17,948 nucleotides of DNA, taken from contig DDYF01000037.1 of the NCBI GenBank assembly GCA_002347645.1, positions 1 through 17,948 of the forward strand, given 5' to 3'. The notes under the pieces were generated by a model. The model made no database searches and was not told the DNA's origin. It worked only from the letters and a program-made list of their open reading frames with translations. Made by a program: the position numbers and the translations under genes. How positions within the stretch are numbered: position 1 is the first letter of the stretch; every line of letters starts with the position of its first letter. This document shows, one piece after another, positions 1-5,315 of the stretch. Source of the DNA: Thermoleophilia bacterium UBA2241 (GTDB lineage: Bacteria > Actinomycetota > Thermoleophilia > UBA2241).

Positions 1-552
1 TCAACTATTGGGTTGACGAACACATTCGCCCCTGCCTTCGACGAGGAGGGCAGTGACGGCTTGTTCGAGTTCATGCCGCTTGGCGCGCTGCTGTTCGGCG
101 AATCGAACGAGGGCTGCCACTTTTCGGGAGCGGCCATAGGGCAGTGGCTCCAAGGTGAGACTGAGTACACGGACGTCTTCGTTCCCTTCACGGCGTATCC
201 GCGACCTGAAGGAGCGTCACCGCTGGAGATCGACTGGCCCTACGACGGCTACCTTGACGTTCCGTGTGCAGATGGAGGGACCTGGTCCTTTGACGAGACA
301 GTCGAAGTCGGCAGCCGGACGGAGCCGCCGTGGCCGTGGATGTTCCACACGAGCCCCTGTCAGCTTGGCTATCGTCTGAAGCTGGATAATGCAGACGTCA
401 CCCTCAGACCCGCGGTCCTCGTGAGCGAACTCGAAGACGAAGGTGACGGGCCCTTCGTCGTCAGCTTCTTCTTCCTTGAGCTTGACGACGCGCGCTTGGG
501 CTCCTTGCGCGACCGACTTTGGTCGCACGCCAGACGGTTCATCGCCGAGTAG
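1..552 (+). CDS. hypothetical protein, 5' end not in window
   Basis: The frame is open from the left edge to a TAG at 550-552. A TTG at 13 could be the start, but only 12 bases lie upstream and no ribosome binding site is visible, so the true start may be outside. The readable product is acidic, about 180 residues, with no signal peptide or membrane segment. It is rich in Trp, Phe and Asp/Glu and ends in a short basic helix. I do not recognise a family. Codon use fits the neighbours, with G/C at most third positions, so it is probably a real gene. Small acidic soluble proteins of this kind are common in toxin/immunity regions, but nothing here assigns that role. Confidence 0.55.
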   Translation, partial: STIGLTNTFAPAFDEEGSDGLFEFMPLGALLFGESNEGCHFSGAAIGQWLQGETEYTDVFVPFTAYPRPEGASPLEIDWPYDGYLDVPCADGGTWSFDETVEVGSRTEPPWPWMFHTSPCQLGYRLKLDNADVTLRPAVLVSELEDEGDGPFVVSFFFLELDDARLGSLRDRLWSHARRFIAE

Positions 553-564
553 GGCTGACGCTCG

Positions 565-583
565 ACGATCCTACTTTGATCGT
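565..583. other. short inverted repeat between genes
   Basis: Arms ACGATC (565-570) and GATCGT (578-583) flank a 7-base spacer, CTACTTT. It lies in the 75-bp gap before the zinc-ribbon gene. It could be a weak operator or a coincidence. No U-tract follows and no good -35 is visible. Confidence 0.2.
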
Positions 584-627
584 GGCATCCTCTCCCTGAG
601 TCCCACCACCGGCTCCGGGAGGCCGCC

Positions 628-1146
628 ATGACCGAGCTCCTCGCCATGACCTGCGACGCCTGCGGCGAGCCCATGCTCCCCAACGTGAGTACGCTCGACG
701 AGCACGGCTGCCTCTGGATCTGCATCAACCCGCGCTGCCCGGAGCTGCGCGCCGGGGAGCTCGAGGCCGCGGACCTGGAGGAGGCCGGCGTGCCGCAGGC
801 CCTCGCCGGCCGTCTCGCGCGCCTCATCGCCCACTACGTGGCGGAGGGGGAGGAGCCGCCGCGGACGCGCGAGCGGGCGCAGGCCGATCTCGCGTCGCTG
901 CGCGCCCAGCTCCTCGAGATGGGGCGTCTCGCCGAGACCACGGCCGCCGTCGCCGCGCACCTCGACGACGCCCTCTCCATCTCGTTCCTGAGCGACGACT
1001 TCGCCGAGGCCGGGGATGCCAAGCAGTCCCTCGCCGTCGTCGCCGCCCTCTGCGCCACCGTCGGCCGCACCGTTGCCGACGCCGCCTCCCGCCTGCACGC
1101 CGTCGACCCGCAGCTGCCGGGGTTCATGGCGTTCGAGCAGGGCTGA
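628..1146 (+). CDS. small zinc-ribbon protein of unknown function
   Basis: A 172-residue protein. The ATG at 628 is chosen because GGGAGG lies at a normal distance upstream. Cysteines C9-x2-C12 and C32-x4-C37 suggest a zinc ribbon in the first 40 residues. The rest is Ala/Leu/Glu-rich and probably alpha-helical, ending in a conserved-looking motif, LPGFMAFEQG. No family recognised. Its last third reappears, with an internal deletion, at 3352-3495, again directly upstream of the second promoter-hairpin-NYN module. A shorter scrap follows the third hairpin unit near 2094. The gene therefore appears to be part of the duplicated cassette and may be functionally linked to the NYN RNase. That link is inferred from synteny only. 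Confidence 0.7.
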   Translation: MTELLAMTCDACGEPMLPNVSTLDEHGCLWICINPRCPELRAGELEAADLEEAGVPQALAGRLARLIAHYVAEGEEPPRTRERAQADLASLRAQLLEMGRLAETTAAVAAHLDDALSISFLSDDFAEAGDAKQSLAVVAALCATVGRTVADAASRLHAVDPQLPGFMAFEQG

Positions 1147-1227
1147 CGGGTGTCCGCTGCTGCCCGCGGCCGCCGTCCCCCCATCCGCGCGCCGCCGTCG
1201 TCCCCAGCCCGCTGCGCTGCCGAAAGG

Positions 1228-1276
1228 TTGACATTTGCAGCGGGTTCTTGACGCACGGGCTTGGCCGGGGCATACT
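1228..1276 (+). promoter_or_regulatory. promoter of NYN module A
   Basis: The -35 TTGACG (1248-1253) and -10 CATACT (1271-1276) are separated by 17 bp. A second TTGACA lies 20 bp upstream at 1228-1233. The block from CGAAAGG through both TTGAC elements is nearly identical in module B (3546-3578), while the 17-bp spacer is not. Conservation of the two boxes against a divergent spacer supports a real sigma70-type promoter. The predicted start is near 1283. Confidence 0.75.
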
Positions 1277-1282
1277 GGTTTC

Positions 1283-1345
1283 AACCACCCCACGGGGCAT
1301 GCTTCGTGGGCCCCCCGGGGTTGCGACCCCGGGGGTTCGTTCTTT
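1283..1345 (+). ncRNA. structured leader/small RNA A, two hairpins, terminator-like
   Basis: Hairpin 1 (1289-1310) has arms CCCACGGGG and CTTCGTGGG around loop CATG, with two G-U pairs. Hairpin 2 (1312-1335) is a perfect 10-bp stem capped by TGCG, a UNCG-class tetraloop, followed by TTCGTTCTTTC. This is the form of an intrinsic terminator, so most transcripts from the promoter at 1248-1276 should end near 1345 as an RNA of about 60 nt. The same architecture occurs at 2028-2092 and 3608-3668. In A, hairpin 1 keeps its pairing despite a changed interior, which favours selection on RNA structure. Whether it is a free small RNA, an attenuator for the NYN gene, or both cannot be decided from sequence. 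Confidence 0.7.
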
Positions 1346-1355
1346 CTGGGGGTCA

Positions 1356-1955
1356 ATCGTCAACCGCACCGTCTTCCTCGTTGACGGGTTCAACGTCTAC
1401 CACTCGCTGCGCGAGGGCGAGCGCGTCCTCGGACGGTCGCTCTTCTGGCTCGATGTCGTCGGCCTGTGCCGTTCGTACCTCCACGCGCTGCCCGGCAAGG
1501 CTCAGGCCAGCGAGGTCTGGTACTTCTCGGCCCTGGCGCACCAGCGCGAACGAGAACACCCGGGCACGGTCGCAAGGCAGACGGCCTACTTCGCGGCACT
1601 CGAGGCATCGGGGGCCCGCGTGCGGATGGGTCAGTTCAAGGCACGTGCGTTCCGCTGCCCCATTTGCGGAAGCAGGTTCACCCGCTGGGAGGAGAAGGAG
1701 ACAGATGTCGCGATCGGCGCCGCGATGACCCGGTTCGTCTGCGACGACGCCTGCGACACACTGGTGCTCGTCACAGGCGATACCGACTTGGCTCCAGCCT
1801 TCAGGACCTCACGAGATCGCGATCCCAGCAAGACGCTGGCGGTGATCTTCCCGTTCCGACGAGCCAACGCGGAGCTCAAGACGGTGGCCGACGCGGCGTT
1901 CACCATAAGGGCGACTACCTACGCGCGATATCAGTTGCCGCGAGGGGCGCGCTGA
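1356..1955 (+). CDS. NYN-domain (PIN-like) ribonuclease, copy A
   Basis: A NYN-family RNase of about 199 residues. Numbering from the Ile codon at 1356, the acidic metal-binding residues are D10 in FLVDGFN, D117 in EEKETDV, and D142/D144 in VTGDTD. A CPIC pair (C101, C104) before the KETDV segment may bind zinc. NYN proteins are metal-dependent nucleases that usually act on RNA. The start is unusual: the only in-frame ATG after the predicted transcription start (1299) lies in the loop of hairpin 1 and is absent from copy B. The gap-free protein alignment with copy B begins at the ATC codon at 1356, just after GGGGG (1348-1352). About 112 of the first 194 residues match copy B by hand count. 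It is expressed from the promoter at 1248-1276 only if transcription passes the terminator-like hairpin. Confidence 0.85.
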   Translation: MVNRTVFLVDGFNVYHSLREGERVLGRSLFWLDVVGLCRSYLHALPGKAQASEVWYFSALAHQREREHPGTVARQTAYFAALEASGARVRMGQFKARAFRCPICGSRFTRWEEKETDVAIGAAMTRFVCDDACDTLVLVTGDTDLAPAFRTSRDRDPSKTLAVIFPFRRANAELKTVADAAFTIRATTYARYQLPRGAR

Positions 1956-1992
1956 GGGCTGCCCGGGGGGTGTTCACGTTTCCTTGCCGACC

Positions 1993-2021
1993 TTGACCGC
2001 GTTGGGCCGTCCGCGGATACT
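1993..2021 (+). promoter_or_regulatory. promoter of orphan hairpin module C
   Basis: TTGACC (1993-1998), a 17-bp spacer and GATACT (2016-2021) lie at the same distance from the two hairpins as in modules A and B. The upstream TTGACA block seen in A and B is absent. Predicted start near 2028. Confidence 0.6.
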
Positions 2022-2027
2022 GGATCC

Positions 2028-2092
2028 ATCCTTCCCCACGGGTATATCCCGTGGGTCCCCCGGGGTTGCGACCCCGGGGGTTTCTTCGTTCT
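2028..2092 (+). ncRNA. structured small RNA C, not followed by a NYN gene
   Basis: Hairpin 1 (2035-2055) has 8-bp arms CCCACGGG/CCCGTGGG with loop TATAT. Hairpin 2 (2057-2080) is the same perfect 10-bp stem with TGCG loop as in module A, followed by TTTCTTCGTTCT. No NYN gene follows. The next 220 bp hold a scrap of the zinc-ribbon gene and no convincing ORF, and then the MNT/HEPN pair starts from its own promoter. Either a third NYN gene was deleted here, or the RNA unit can stand alone. Confidence 0.6.
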
Positions 2093-2093
2093 G

Positions 2094-2121
2094 GCGCCTC
2101 GCCGAGACAACGGCCGCGTTC
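2094..2121 (+). repeat. scrap of duplicated zinc-ribbon gene
   Basis: About 28 bp (GCGCCTCGCCGAGAC, then ACGGCCGC after two bases) match parts of 928-957 and 3402-3430, the coding segment of the zinc-ribbon gene and its deleted copy, with one or two differences. It marks a rearrangement junction. The remaining sequence to 2271 shows no gene that I can support. Confidence 0.4.
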
Positions 2122-2271
2122 GACGGTCACTAGCCGACTTGGTGACCTCGCGCAACGTCCACCCTCGGACGCCTTCGTCACCCTTGGCCCGGACTCCGCG
2201 AGCGGTCACACTGGGGCCATGCCCCTCACGTCGCTGACACCGTCGATTCGGACTGGGTCTGCCATCCATCC

Positions 2272-2301
2272 TTGCGCATCTCGTCCGGTACCGACTAGTA
2301 T
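2272..2301 (+). promoter_or_regulatory. promoter of MNT/HEPN operon, probably leaderless
   Basis: TTGCGC (2272-2277), 18 bp and TAGTAT (2296-2301) would start transcription near 2308-2312, at or just before the ATG at 2312. No ribosome binding site precedes that ATG, so the messenger may be leaderless, as is common in high-GC actinobacteria. This stretch is locally more AT-rich than its surroundings. Confidence 0.5.
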
Positions 2302-2311
2302 TCGTCGTCAA

Positions 2312-2920
2312 ATGACAACACAGAGTAGTCAAAAGGGAATCACGGCGCTGTTCGCCTCGGCGACCATCGGACTGCTGCTGCGCGTTCTGGTGCTTCAGCC
2401 TCAGCGTGAGTTCTACCAGCGCGAGCTGCAGCGGCTGACCGGTGCCCACCTGCGCCAGTTGCAGCGAGACCTGGCACGCCTTGTGGAGTCGGGGTTCGTA
2501 GAGAGTCGCGTACACGGCAACCGCGTGTACTACCGAGCAGTGGCGTCGAACCCGGGGTTCCCAGCTTTGCGGAGTCTCGTCCTCACGACTCTCGGCGCGG
2601 AGGGCTCGCTGCGTGCCGCACTGGTCGAACTGGGCCAGGGGGTAGACGCGGCTTTCGTCTATGGCTCGTTCGCGCGCGGTGAGGAGAGACCCGACAGCGA
2701 CGTGGATGTTCTCGTTGTGGGCTCGGTCTCACGGCGGGCGCTTGCGGCTGCTCTCTCGTCGGCGGCGCGCGAGCTGGGCCGCGAGCTGAATCCCGCCCTC
2801 TTCTCGCCGGACGAGTACGTCGCTCGCTGCAAGGCCGGCGATCACTTCATCGCCTCGGTCCTTGCCGGCCCTCGTGTCTGGCTGGTCGGTGACGACGACA
2901 CGCTTGCAGCGCTGGCTTGA
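2312..2920 (+). CDS. MNT-type nucleotidyltransferase antitoxin with N-terminal winged helix
   Basis: A 202-residue protein. Residues 10-80 look like an ArsR-like winged helix (recognition helix near LRQLQRDLARL, wing with NRVYY). Residues 110-200 are a minimal nucleotidyltransferase domain with the canonical GS-x10-DxD motif (G118, S119, D130, D132). MNT proteins pair with HEPN toxins, and several are known to neutralise the partner by adding AMP to a conserved tyrosine. The added winged helix suggests that this antitoxin also binds its own promoter. The frame is open upstream to 2051, but that part is out of character for the family and spans hairpin module C. The ATG at 2312 is preferred because the family match begins there and a promoter lies immediately upstream. 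Confidence 0.85.
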   Translation: MTTQSSQKGITALFASATIGLLLRVLVLQPQREFYQRELQRLTGAHLRQLQRDLARLVESGFVESRVHGNRVYYRAVASNPGFPALRSLVLTTLGAEGSLRAALVELGQGVDAAFVYGSFARGEERPDSDVDVLVVGSVSRRALAAALSSAARELGRELNPALFSPDEYVARCKAGDHFIASVLAGPRVWLVGDDDTLAALA

Positions 2921-3341
2921 GTCGGGCGCCCTGACGCGGCATCGCACCTCGCGGCGCGAGATCGCCGACCTGTTCGCCGTGGTCGACCGCGACATGAAGG
3001 ACACGCGGGTGACCGCCGTCTCTTCGGACCGCCGCTTCGCCATCGCCTACTCGGCCGTGCTGGGCCTCGCGTCCGTCGTCCTGGCCGCCTCGGGCTATCG
3101 CGCCACCGCCCGTCGGGGGCACCACGCGGTCACGCTGCAGGCGCTGCCCGAGATCATGGGCGAAGACGTCCGCGACCTGGCGACCTACTTCGACTCCTGC
3201 CGCACCCTGCGCAACGCGAGCGACTACGACCGCGCCGGCGTCGTCTCATCGTCGGACGTGGACGAACTGCTGCGTGAGGCCGTTGCGTTCCGCGGACACG
3301 TTCTTGCCTGGCTGAGGGAGGCGCACCCGCGGCTCGCGTAG
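2889..3341 (+). CDS. HEPN-domain protein, probable toxin of the MNT/HEPN pair
   Basis: A 150-residue, mostly helical protein. The GTG at 2889 overlaps the end of the MNT gene by 32 bases, implying translational coupling; GTG 2874 and TTG 2862 are alternatives. The helical core and the motif CRTLRNASDYD (R105, R108-N109, D112-Y113-D114) match HEPN proteins that sit beside nucleotidyltransferases. HEPN toxins are RNases, with the arginine and following polar residues forming the active site. The tyrosine in this motif is a plausible target for AMP addition by the partner. The N-terminal 35 residues, with many Arg and Thr, are like those of HEPN proteins of this type. Toxin activity is inferred from the pairing. 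Confidence 0.75.
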   Translation: MTTTRLQRWLESGALTRHRTSRREIADLFAVVDRDMKDTRVTAVSSDRRFAIAYSAVLGLASVVLAASGYRATARRGHHAVTLQALPEIMGEDVRDLATYFDSCRTLRNASDYDRAGVVSSSDVDELLREAVAFRGHVLAWLREAHPRLA

Positions 3342-3351
3342 GACTGGCTCG

Positions 3352-3495
3352 CGGGCGCAAGCCGATCTCGCGTCGCTGCTCGCCCGGCTCCTCGAGATGG
3401 GACGCCTCGCCGAGACCACGGCCGCCGTCGCCGCCTCGCGCCTGCACGACATCGACCCGGAGCTGCCGGGGTTCATGGCGTTCGACCGGGGGTGA
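3352..3495 (+). pseudogene. deleted copy of the zinc-ribbon gene (3' part)
   Basis: The sequence matches 875-956 and then 1081-1146 of the zinc-ribbon gene, with roughly 125 bp missing between. The reading frame stays open to TGA at 3493-3495 and ends in LPGFMAFDRG, against LPGFMAFEQG in the intact gene. There is no start codon or ribosome binding site, and the cysteine motifs are absent. It occupies the same position relative to NYN module B as the intact gene does to module A, showing that gene, promoter, hairpins and NYN gene were duplicated together. Confidence 0.75.
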
Positions 3496-3552
3496 CCGGC
3501 GTCCGGTCCGCCATCTGCCGTGGCCATCGCATCCATCATCGACGGCGAAAGG

Positions 3553-3601
3553 TTGACATTTGCAGCGAGTTCTTGACGCCAAGCACCTCCGGTGCCATAC
3601 T
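3553..3601 (+). promoter_or_regulatory. promoter of NYN module B
   Basis: TTGACG (3573-3578), 17 bp and CATACT (3596-3601), with a second TTGACA at 3553-3558, form the same layout as module A. The two upstream blocks differ by a single base between TTGACA and TTGACG, but the spacer is unrelated. Predicted start near 3608. Confidence 0.75.
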
Positions 3602-3607
3602 GCAGAG

Positions 3608-3668
3608 GTTCTCCCCCACGGGTATATCCCGTGGCCCCCCCGGGGTTGCGACCCCGGGGCTTTTTTCC
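3608..3668 (+). ncRNA. structured leader/small RNA B with canonical terminator
   Basis: Hairpin 1 (3616-3634) has 7-bp arms around loop TATAT. Hairpin 2 (3638-3659) is a 9-bp perfect GC-rich stem with TGCG loop, followed by C and six T (3661-3666) and then CCTTT. This is the most typical intrinsic terminator of the three copies. It lies only about 12 bases before the conserved start of the NYN protein. The GGGGG at 3673-3677 could pair with the C-run of the 5' arm of hairpin 2, which would give an alternative, terminator-open fold. That refolding is inference. Confidence 0.75.
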
Positions 3669-3679
3669 TTTCGGGGGTC

Positions 3680-4471
3680 ATCGTCAACCGCTGCGCCTTT
3701 CTCGTCGACGGTCTCAACCTGCACCACTCGGCGCTCGACGCCGAAGCGGTCGTCGGTCGCCGCCTGCGCCGGCTCGACGTTGCGAGCCTGTGTGGCTCCT
3801 ACATCCACGCCTTGCCCGGTCGCAGCGCGATCACGACGATCGACTACTTCTCCGCCGTCGCGCATCATCGCGAGGCCGGCCACCCCTCCACAGTGGCCCG
3901 GCAGGTCGCCTACTTCTCTGCGCTGCAAACGGCGGGTGTCGACGTGCACCTCGGTCAGTTCAAAGCGAAGACCCTCGTCTGCCCGCTGTGTGGCGGCCGC
4001 TACCTCGCGTGGGAGGAGAAGGAGACCGACGTAGCGATCGGCGCGCGTCTGCTGGAGCTCTTGGCTCGCGACCGCTGCGACACGGCGGTGCTGATGACCG
4101 GCGACACCGACCTGGTCCCGGCGATGCGTGCCGGGCGGCGCCTGCGCCCCGACAAGAGGCTGGGCGTCATCCAGCCGTACCGGCGCGTGAATCGCGAGCT
4201 CAGCCGGAGCGCCGACTTCGCCCTCACCATCCGCGCAGCCAACTACGCGCGCCATCAGCTCTCTGCGCCCTCAGGTCGCCGTCGAAAAGGGTTGAGCCGA
4301 GGAGCGTTCCTCCGACGCGCGGCCTCAGGGTGCGCTGTCGCCTTCGTCGCGTTCCAACAGCGCTGCGAGCTCCGGGCGCGCCGCGATCAGGCGCATGAGC
4401 CTGTCGGCGGTCGCGCTCTGGAACACGGTACCCTTCTCCCACCTCACCAAGGTCTTGGGACCCGTGCCTAG
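3680..4471 (+). CDS. NYN-domain (PIN-like) ribonuclease, copy B, with C-terminal extension
   Basis: Numbered from the Ile codon at 3680, this aligns without gaps to copy A for 194 residues. It keeps D10 (FLVDGLN), C101/C104 (CPLC), D117 (EEKETDV) and D142/D144 (MTGDTD), so catalysis should be intact. No ATG, GTG or TTG is in frame between the predicted transcription start (3608) and the catalytic D10; the earliest canonical-type start is TTG 3560, upstream of the -10. The natural end would be near residue 200, as in copy A. Instead the frame runs on for about 63 residues, the last 49 codons being antisense to the mqsA-like gene (4325-4471). The tail is Arg/Ala-rich and resembles no domain, so it is probably stop-codon loss rather than added function. 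Confidence 0.85.
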   Translation: MVNRCAFLVDGLNLHHSALDAEAVVGRRLRRLDVASLCGSYIHALPGRSAITTIDYFSAVAHHREAGHPSTVARQVAYFSALQTAGVDVHLGQFKAKTLVCPLCGGRYLAWEEKETDVAIGARLLELLARDRCDTAVLMTGDTDLVPAMRAGRRLRPDKRLGVIQPYRRVNRELSRSADFALTIRAANYARHQLSAPSGRRRKGLSRGAFLRRAASGCAVAFVAFQQRCELRARRDQAHEPVGGRALEHGTLLPPHQGLGTRA

Positions 4472-4804
4472 CAGCCGCTCGAAGGCTGCCTGAGAGAGCC
4501 CGAGCGAGGCGCGGATGGCGCGGATCTCGTCGGGGGCGAGGAGGCCGCGCGCCCGGCGGAGCCGCCGCGCGGCCTCGAGTTGAACCGCGTTGGCCGCGGC
4601 GAGCGTGAGGTAGACCTCGCCGCAACCGCGGCAGCGGCCGTGCTCGACGCCGTCGACCTGTATCGTCAGGCCGCGAAGGTCCGTAGCAACGGCCCCGGTG
4701 CGGACGTCGATCTCTCCGCCACACGCCGCGCATGTTTTCGGATACGGTCTGTCGGTGGCGGCCCGCTCAGTGGACGGCGCCATCCCAGCAGCACGACCAG
4801 ACAT
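4325..4804 (-). CDS. mqsA: MqsA-like antitoxin: YgiT zinc finger plus XRE helix-turn-helix
   Basis: A 159-residue protein. Two CxxC pairs (C25/C28 and C58/C61) form the YgiT/MqsA zinc-binding domain. Residues 90-144 form an XRE helix-turn-helix with the MqsA-style motif LGLSQAAFERLLGTGPKTLVRWEKG split across two helices. In the MqsRA family the zinc domain binds the toxin and the helix-turn-helix represses the operon. The ATG at 4804 is chosen over 4783 because AGGTGATC, an excellent match to the 16S anti-Shine-Dalgarno, sits at the right distance. This start lies 38 bases inside the upstream toxin gene, giving translational coupling. Toxin-first order is the mqsRA arrangement. The 3' end overlaps NYN copy B tail-to-tail. 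Confidence 0.8.
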   Translation of the reverse strand: MSGRAAGMAPSTERAATDRPYPKTCAACGGEIDVRTGAVATDLRGLTIQVDGVEHGRCRGCGEVYLTLAAANAVQLEAARRLRRARGLLAPDEIRAIRASLGLSQAAFERLLGTGPKTLVRWEKGTVFQSATADRLMRLIAARPELAALLERDEGDSAP

Positions 4805-5084
4805 GGATCATCACCTGCCCACGATCGACGCTGAACTTCACGTACCACTCCTCCTCGAGCCCGACTACCACGTACTCGTCCGCCGGCTCGCTGCTGCGAA
4901 GCACGACCGAGCCGATCCATCTCCCGTGAGCGCCGATATTCGAGAGCACCTCGACGAGTGTCTCGGCGACGTCGTAGTCGTGATTCATCAGCCACGACAC
5001 GACGCGCTGTGTGACGACCACGCGGCCTCCCAGCGCCAGCCGCGCCACCTCGTGGGGGTCGAAGTAGGGCGGACGACGCTTCAC
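4767..5084 (-). CDS. mqsR: MqsR-like toxin
   Basis: A 105-residue protein starting at GTG 5084; the Shine-Dalgarno match is weak. It has an N-terminal helical part ending near VTQRVVSWLMNHDY, then a segment like WIGSVVLRSS and a closing beta hairpin, EEWYVKFSV-QVMIHVW. This fits the size and order of MqsR-family RelE-fold mRNA interferases, whose C-terminal strands read YVK...VVISF. The sequence match is modest. The main support is its place directly upstream of, and overlapping, a clear MqsA-type antitoxin. A DUF4258-like protein is the main alternative. MqsR toxins cleave mRNA, preferentially at GCU in E. coli; specificity here is unknown. Confidence 0.6.
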   Translation of the reverse strand: MKRRPPYFDPHEVARLALGGRVVVTQRVVSWLMNHDYDVAETLVEVLSNIGAHGRWIGSVVLRSSEPADEYVVVGLEEEWYVKFSVDRGQVMIHVWSCCWDGAVH

Positions 5085-5107
5085 GGCGATCGCTCGGCGG
5101 CAAGGTC

Positions 5108-5136
5108 ATAGTAGCACGGTGCTACCAGCGAATCAA
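5108..5136 (-). promoter_or_regulatory. promoter and palindromic operator of the mqsRA-like operon
   Basis: On the minus strand TTGATT (5131-5136), exactly 17 bp, then TACTAT (5108-5113) form a good promoter about 30 bp before the toxin start. A perfect 15-bp inverted repeat, GTAGCAC-C-GTGCTAC (5111-5125), lies in the spacer and overlaps the -10. That is the expected place for an autorepressor such as the XRE antitoxin. The operator differs from the E. coli MqsA site, so binding is an inference. Confidence 0.75.
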
Positions 5137-5315
5137 CGGCGGGACGGCGCATGGCGTGACGGTAGCGCGGCCCTGGCGCTGACGACGAGCTGCTGACGGG
5201 CGTCGTCGGTTGACGTTCGCGCCAGCCACGAGTGGACGTTCTCGCGCTGTGACTCGTTTCTGTCGCAGAGCGACGGCGTCCTTCCGTCTGCGGCGCCGAC
5301 GTCCGAGACGATGGC

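Noticed and set aside
1312..1335. tRNA T-arm resemblance (GGTTGCGACC)
   Set aside because: No acceptor, D or anticodon arms around any of the three copies. The loop is a 4-base TGCG cap on an uninterrupted stem.
1299..1355. Translated peptide (GPPGVATPG) from the hairpin region as a real N-terminus of the NYN protein
   Set aside because: The hairpin is read in different frames in copies A and B, so the peptide is a by-product of RNA structure.
1289..3659. CRISPR-like repeat array
   Set aside because: Three copies spaced ~740 and ~1580 bp apart, each with its own promoter and followed by genes; no short regular spacers and no cas genes.
1289..3659. Integron attC sites or gene-cassette boundaries
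   Set aside because: No GTTRRRY core sites and no integrase. Each hairpin lies just downstream of a promoter and carries a terminator U-tract.
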